Positions 38,045 to 40,817 of a stretch of 40,817 nt of DNA are shown one piece after another; position 1 is the stretch's first letter, and every line of letters starts with the position of its first letter. This stretch comes from Streptomyces sp. 130 (GTDB taxonomy: Bacteria > Actinomycetota > Actinomycetes > Streptomycetales > Streptomycetaceae), in the NCBI RefSeq assembly GCF_007096885.1, contig NZ_VJNO01000050.1, positions 1-40,817 on the forward strand, in the 5' to 3' direction. The position numbers were made by a program, and so were the translations under genes. The notes beneath the pieces are model-generated. The model was not told the origin of the DNA, did not search any database, and saw only the letters and a list, made by a program, of their open reading frames with translations.

Positions 38045-40670
38045 GCTCCATCTCGGCGACTGGGTCGACTCCGCGGTCGACTGGCTCCAGACCCACCTCT
38101 CCTGGCTCTTCGACTTCATCAGCTCCGTCGTGAGCGGCATGTTCGACGGCATCGCCGCCGTGCTCTCGGCTCCCGCGCCCCTGCTCTTCGCGGGCATCGT
38201 CGCCGTCATCGCCTGGTGGCTGCGCGGCCTGCTCGCCGGAATCCTCGCGTTCGTCGGCTTCGCCCTCATCGACTCGGTCGAGCTGTGGGACGAGGCGATG
38301 GACACGCTCACGCTGGTGCTCGTCGCGACCATCGTGACGCTGGTGCTCGCCGTGCCGCTCGGCATCTGGGCCTCCCGCTCCAAGGCGGTGAGCGCGGTGA
38401 CCCGGCCGGTCCTGGACTTCATGCAGACCATGCCCGCCATGGTCTACCTGATCCCCGGCGTGATCTTCTTCGGCGTCGGCGTCGTTCCCGGCATCATCGC
38501 CACCATCATCTTCGCGCTGCCCCCGGGCGTCCGGATGACCGAACTCGGCATCCGCCAGGTCGACGGCGAGCTGGTCGAGGCGGCCGAGGCGTTCGGCACG
38601 ACCTCCCGCAACACCCTGCTCCGGGTCCAGCTGCCGCTGGCCCTGCCCACGATCATGGCGGGCATCAACCAGGTCATCATGCTCGGCCTGTCCATGGTGG
38701 TCATCGCCGGCATGGTCGGCGGCGGCGGCCTCGGCGGCTCCGTCTACCGGGCCATCGGCAACGTCGACGTCGGCCTGGGCTTCGAGGCCGGTGTCTCCAT
38801 CGTCATCCTGGCCATGTACCTGGACCGGATGACCAGCGCCCTGGGCCGCGAAGTGTCCCCGCTCGCCCGCCGCGCGCTCGCCAAGGCCCAGTCGATGGCC
38901 GGCGGCCTGAAGATCTGGCACCACCGCCCGCAGCCCGTCGTCGCCGTCGCGGGCGTCGTCGCCCTGGCGCTCGTCGCCGGCGGCATGGGCGTCTTCGGTT
39001 CCTCCGACGACGAGGCCGCCGCGGCCTCGGACACGGCGAAGATCGGTGCCGGCAAGAAGATCAGCATGGGTTACATCCCCTGGGACGAGGGCATCGCCTC
39101 CACCTACCTGTGGAAGGAGCTGCTGGAGCGCCGCGGCTTCGAGGTCGAGGTCAAGCAGTACGAGGCCGGCGCGCTGTACACCGGTATGGCGGGCGGCCAG
39201 ATCGACTTCGAGACCGACTCCTGGCTGCCGGTCACCCATGCCTCGTACTGGAAGAAGTACAAGGACCGGCTGGAGGACATGGGCTCCTGGTACGGCCCCA
39301 CCTCGCTGGAGCTGGCCGTCCCCACGTACGTCAAGGACGTGAAGTCCCTGACCGACCTCAAGGGCAAGGCGTCCGACTTCAAGGGCCGGATCGTCGGCAT
39401 CGAGCCGAGCGCCGGTGAGATGGGCCTGCTGAAGGACAAGATCCTGCCCGGCTACGGCCTGGACAAGGAGTACAAGGTCGTCGACGGCTCCACGCCGTCC
39501 ATGCTGGCCGAGCTGAAGCGCGCGTACGCCAAGAAGGAACCGATCGTCGTCCCGCTGTGGTCGCCGCACTGGGCGTACAACCAGTTCGAGCTGACCAAGC
39601 TCAAGGACCCCAAGAACCTCTGGGGCAAGGGCGACGGCATCCACACCCTGACCCGCAAGGGCTTCACCGCCGACAACCCCGAGGTCGGCAAGTGGCTCAA
39701 GGACTTCAAGATGAGCGAGGACCAGCTCACCAGCCTTGAGGCCCAGATCCAGAAGAGCGGCTCCGGCAAGGAGCAGCAGGCCGTCCGCACCTGGCTGAAG
39801 GCCAACCCGGACGTCGCCGACAAGTGGACCCCGGTCAAGAAGTCCGCCCCGGCGAAGGGCGCGAACGGCAAGGACGAGCGCGACCGTCCGGTCGAGATGG
39901 CCTGGTTCCCCTGGGAGGAGGACATCGCCGCCACCTACCTGTGGAAGGCCGTCCTGGAGGACCGGGGCTACAAGATCAACCTCAAGCAGTTCGAGGTCGG
40001 CCCGATGTACACCGCGATGTCGCGCGGCCAGATCGACGTGCAGTTCGACGGCTGGCTGCCGTTCACCCAGAAGAACTACTGGGACAAGTACGGCTCCAAG
40101 CTGACGGACATCGGCTCCTGGTACGGCCCGACCTCCATCGAGGTCGCGGTGCCCGACTACGTCAAGGACGTGAAGTCCCTGGCCGACCTCAAGGGCAAGA
40201 GCTCGGAGTTCAAGGGCCGCATCATCGGCATCGAGCCCGGCACCGCCACCATGGAGAACCTCAAGAAGAGCGTGCTCCCGGCCTACGGCCTGGACGACGA
40301 GTACAAGGTGGTCGACTCCTCGACGCCCGGCATGCTCGCCGAGCTGAAGCGCGCGTACGCCAAGAAGGAGCCCATCGCCGTCCTGCTGTGGACCCCGCAC
40401 TGGGCGTACAGCGAGTACGGGATGACCAAGCTCCAGGACCCGAAGAAGGCGTTCGGCGAGGGCGACCGGCTGCACACCATCGCCTCCAAGGAGTTCCCGG
40501 AGAACTACCCGCGGCTGACGAAGTGGTTCAAGGACTTCAAGCTGACCGAGGACCAGCTCGCCGGACTGGAGAACCAGATCCAGAAGCTCGGTACAGGGCA
40601 CGAAGAGGAAGCCGTGAGGGCCTGGATGAAGAAGAACCCGGGCATCGCGGACAAGATGGCCCCCCAGTAG
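38037..40670 (+). CDS. Betaine-type ABC permease fused to two tandem OpuAC substrate-binding domains
   Basis: An 877-residue fusion. Residues about 1-290 are a ProW/OpuAB-type permease with the coupling EAA motif ELVEAAEAFGTTSRNTLLRVQLPLALP. A further membrane helix (about 301-320) leads outside to two OpuAC domains. Domain 1 (about 340-600) has YIPWDEGIASTYLW, DSWLPVTHASYW and WSPHWAY; domain 2 (about 618-877) has WFPWEEDIAATYLW, DGWLPFTQKNYW and WTPHWAY. Both keep the tryptophans of the aromatic cage for quaternary amines. Each transporter dimer would present four binding domains, a layout noted for Streptomyces. GTG 38037 overlaps the ATPase gene by 8 bases. Confidence 0.94.
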   Translation: MFRLHLGDWVDSAVDWLQTHLSWLFDFISSVVSGMFDGIAAVLSAPAPLLFAGIVAVIAWWLRGLLAGILAFVGFALIDSVELWDEAMDTLTLVLVATIVTLVLAVPLGIWASRSKAVSAVTRPVLDFMQTMPAMVYLIPGVIFFGVGVVPGIIATIIFALPPGVRMTELGIRQVDGELVEAAEAFGTTSRNTLLRVQLPLALPTIMAGINQVIMLGLSMVVIAGMVGGGGLGGSVYRAIGNVDVGLGFEAGVSIVILAMYLDRMTSALGREVSPLARRALAKAQSMAGGLKIWHHRPQPVVAVAGVVALALVAGGMGVFGSSDDEAAAASDTAKIGAGKKISMGYIPWDEGIASTYLWKELLERRGFEVEVKQYEAGALYTGMAGGQIDFETDSWLPVTHASYWKKYKDRLEDMGSWYGPTSLELAVPTYVKDVKSLTDLKGKASDFKGRIVGIEPSAGEMGLLKDKILPGYGLDKEYKVVDGSTPSMLAELKRAYAKKEPIVVPLWSPHWAYNQFELTKLKDPKNLWGKGDGIHTLTRKGFTADNPEVGKWLKDFKMSEDQLTSLEAQIQKSGSGKEQQAVRTWLKANPDVADKWTPVKKSAPAKGANGKDERDRPVEMAWFPWEEDIAATYLWKAVLEDRGYKINLKQFEVGPMYTAMSRGQIDVQFDGWLPFTQKNYWDKYGSKLTDIGSWYGPTSIEVAVPDYVKDVKSLADLKGKSSEFKGRIIGIEPGTATMENLKKSVLPAYGLDDEYKVVDSSTPGMLAELKRAYAKKEPIAVLLWTPHWAYSEYGMTKLQDPKKAFGEGDRLHTIASKEFPENYPRLTKWFKDFKLTEDQLAGLENQIQKLGTGHEEEAVRAWMKKNPGIADKMAPQ

Positions 40671-40705
40671 GAGCCGTCGCCGGCCCCCGCCAGGGCCGCA
40701 GCCCG

Positions 40706-40817
40706 TGAAGGGGCGGGGGGCCCCCCCCCCGCCCCCCCCCCCCGCAGGCCGGGCCGGGGGGGGCCCATAACGGCCCGCCAGGGGGGAGGGGGGGGGGGCC
40801 GGGCGGGCCACCCCCAC
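40706..40817. other. Low-complexity G/C homopolymer tail, probable assembly artefact
   Basis: After normal sequence to about 40705, the remaining bases are runs of up to 12 C and 8-11 G with little else. No codon structure or repeat logic is visible. This looks like unreliable base calls at a contig end, and no feature should be read from it. Confidence 0.8.

Overview
The window is about 72-75 % G+C with GTG/TTG starts, leaderless promoters and strong GC-rich terminators, and it carries the actinobacterial Pup-proteasome locus. It is almost certainly chromosomal DNA of Streptomyces or a very close relative. Gene order metH ... RecB-family nuclease, trmI, arc/mpa, dop, pup, prcB, prcA ... pafA, pafB, pafC, tatA, tatC, helY-type helicase ... 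5'-3' exonuclease follows the block known from Mycobacterium tuberculosis, with Streptomyces-specific insertions. No tRNA, rRNA, IS element, prophage or CRISPR array was seen. No gene-free stretch exceeds 300 bases. The last ~110 bases are G/C homopolymer and look like a damaged contig end.

Layout. 1-3585: 3' end of metH, a HAD phosphatase, and an orphan family-5 solute-binding lipoprotein. 3601-5208 (minus): a RecB-family Fe-S nuclease followed by an orphan NarL-type response regulator. 5326-8331: a site-2-protease-like metalloprotease, TrmI tRNA methyltransferase, and a small exported protein. 8335-8646 (minus): ferredoxin. 8889-14682: proteasome core (ARC ATPase, Dop, Pup, PrcB, PrcA). 14734-17161: divergent LacI regulator and MFS exporter wedged into the cluster. 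17171-24118: PafA, two FKBP prolyl isomerases, the PafB/PafC WYL regulators, two small proteins, TatA and TatC. 24136-27932: lipid/diacylglycerol kinase and HelY-type helicase. 28008-32613 (minus): SPW membrane protein, FAS1 lipoprotein, polytopic molybdopterin oxidoreductase, RskA-like anti-sigma and SigK-like ECF sigma. 32776-36671: membrane protein with divergent MerR regulator, siderophore-interacting reductase, 5'-3' exonuclease. 36917-40670: glycine-betaine-type ABC transporter with two substrate-binding domains fused to the permease.

How the parts work together. Pup is processed by Dop, ligated to targets by PafA, and recognised by the ARC/PrcBA protease. PafB/PafC are transcription activators of the LexA-independent DNA-damage response in mycobacteria. 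The main new observation is that the RecA-NDp type promoter they act on (TGTCRG at fixed distance from TANNNT) can be read in front of four genes here: the RecB-family nuclease, pup, the helicase and, with a weaker -10, the 5'-3' exonuclease. This suggests that the cluster encodes both the regulator and a local DNA-repair/pupylation regulon. A second circuit is the SigK/RskA locus: two near-identical promoters (CCAATCC-N15-CCGAATC) precede the sigma gene and the molybdoenzyme gene, the latter leaderless. The molybdoenzyme has a twin-arginine motif before its last membrane span, so it should need the Tat pathway whose tatA/tatC genes lie in the same window.
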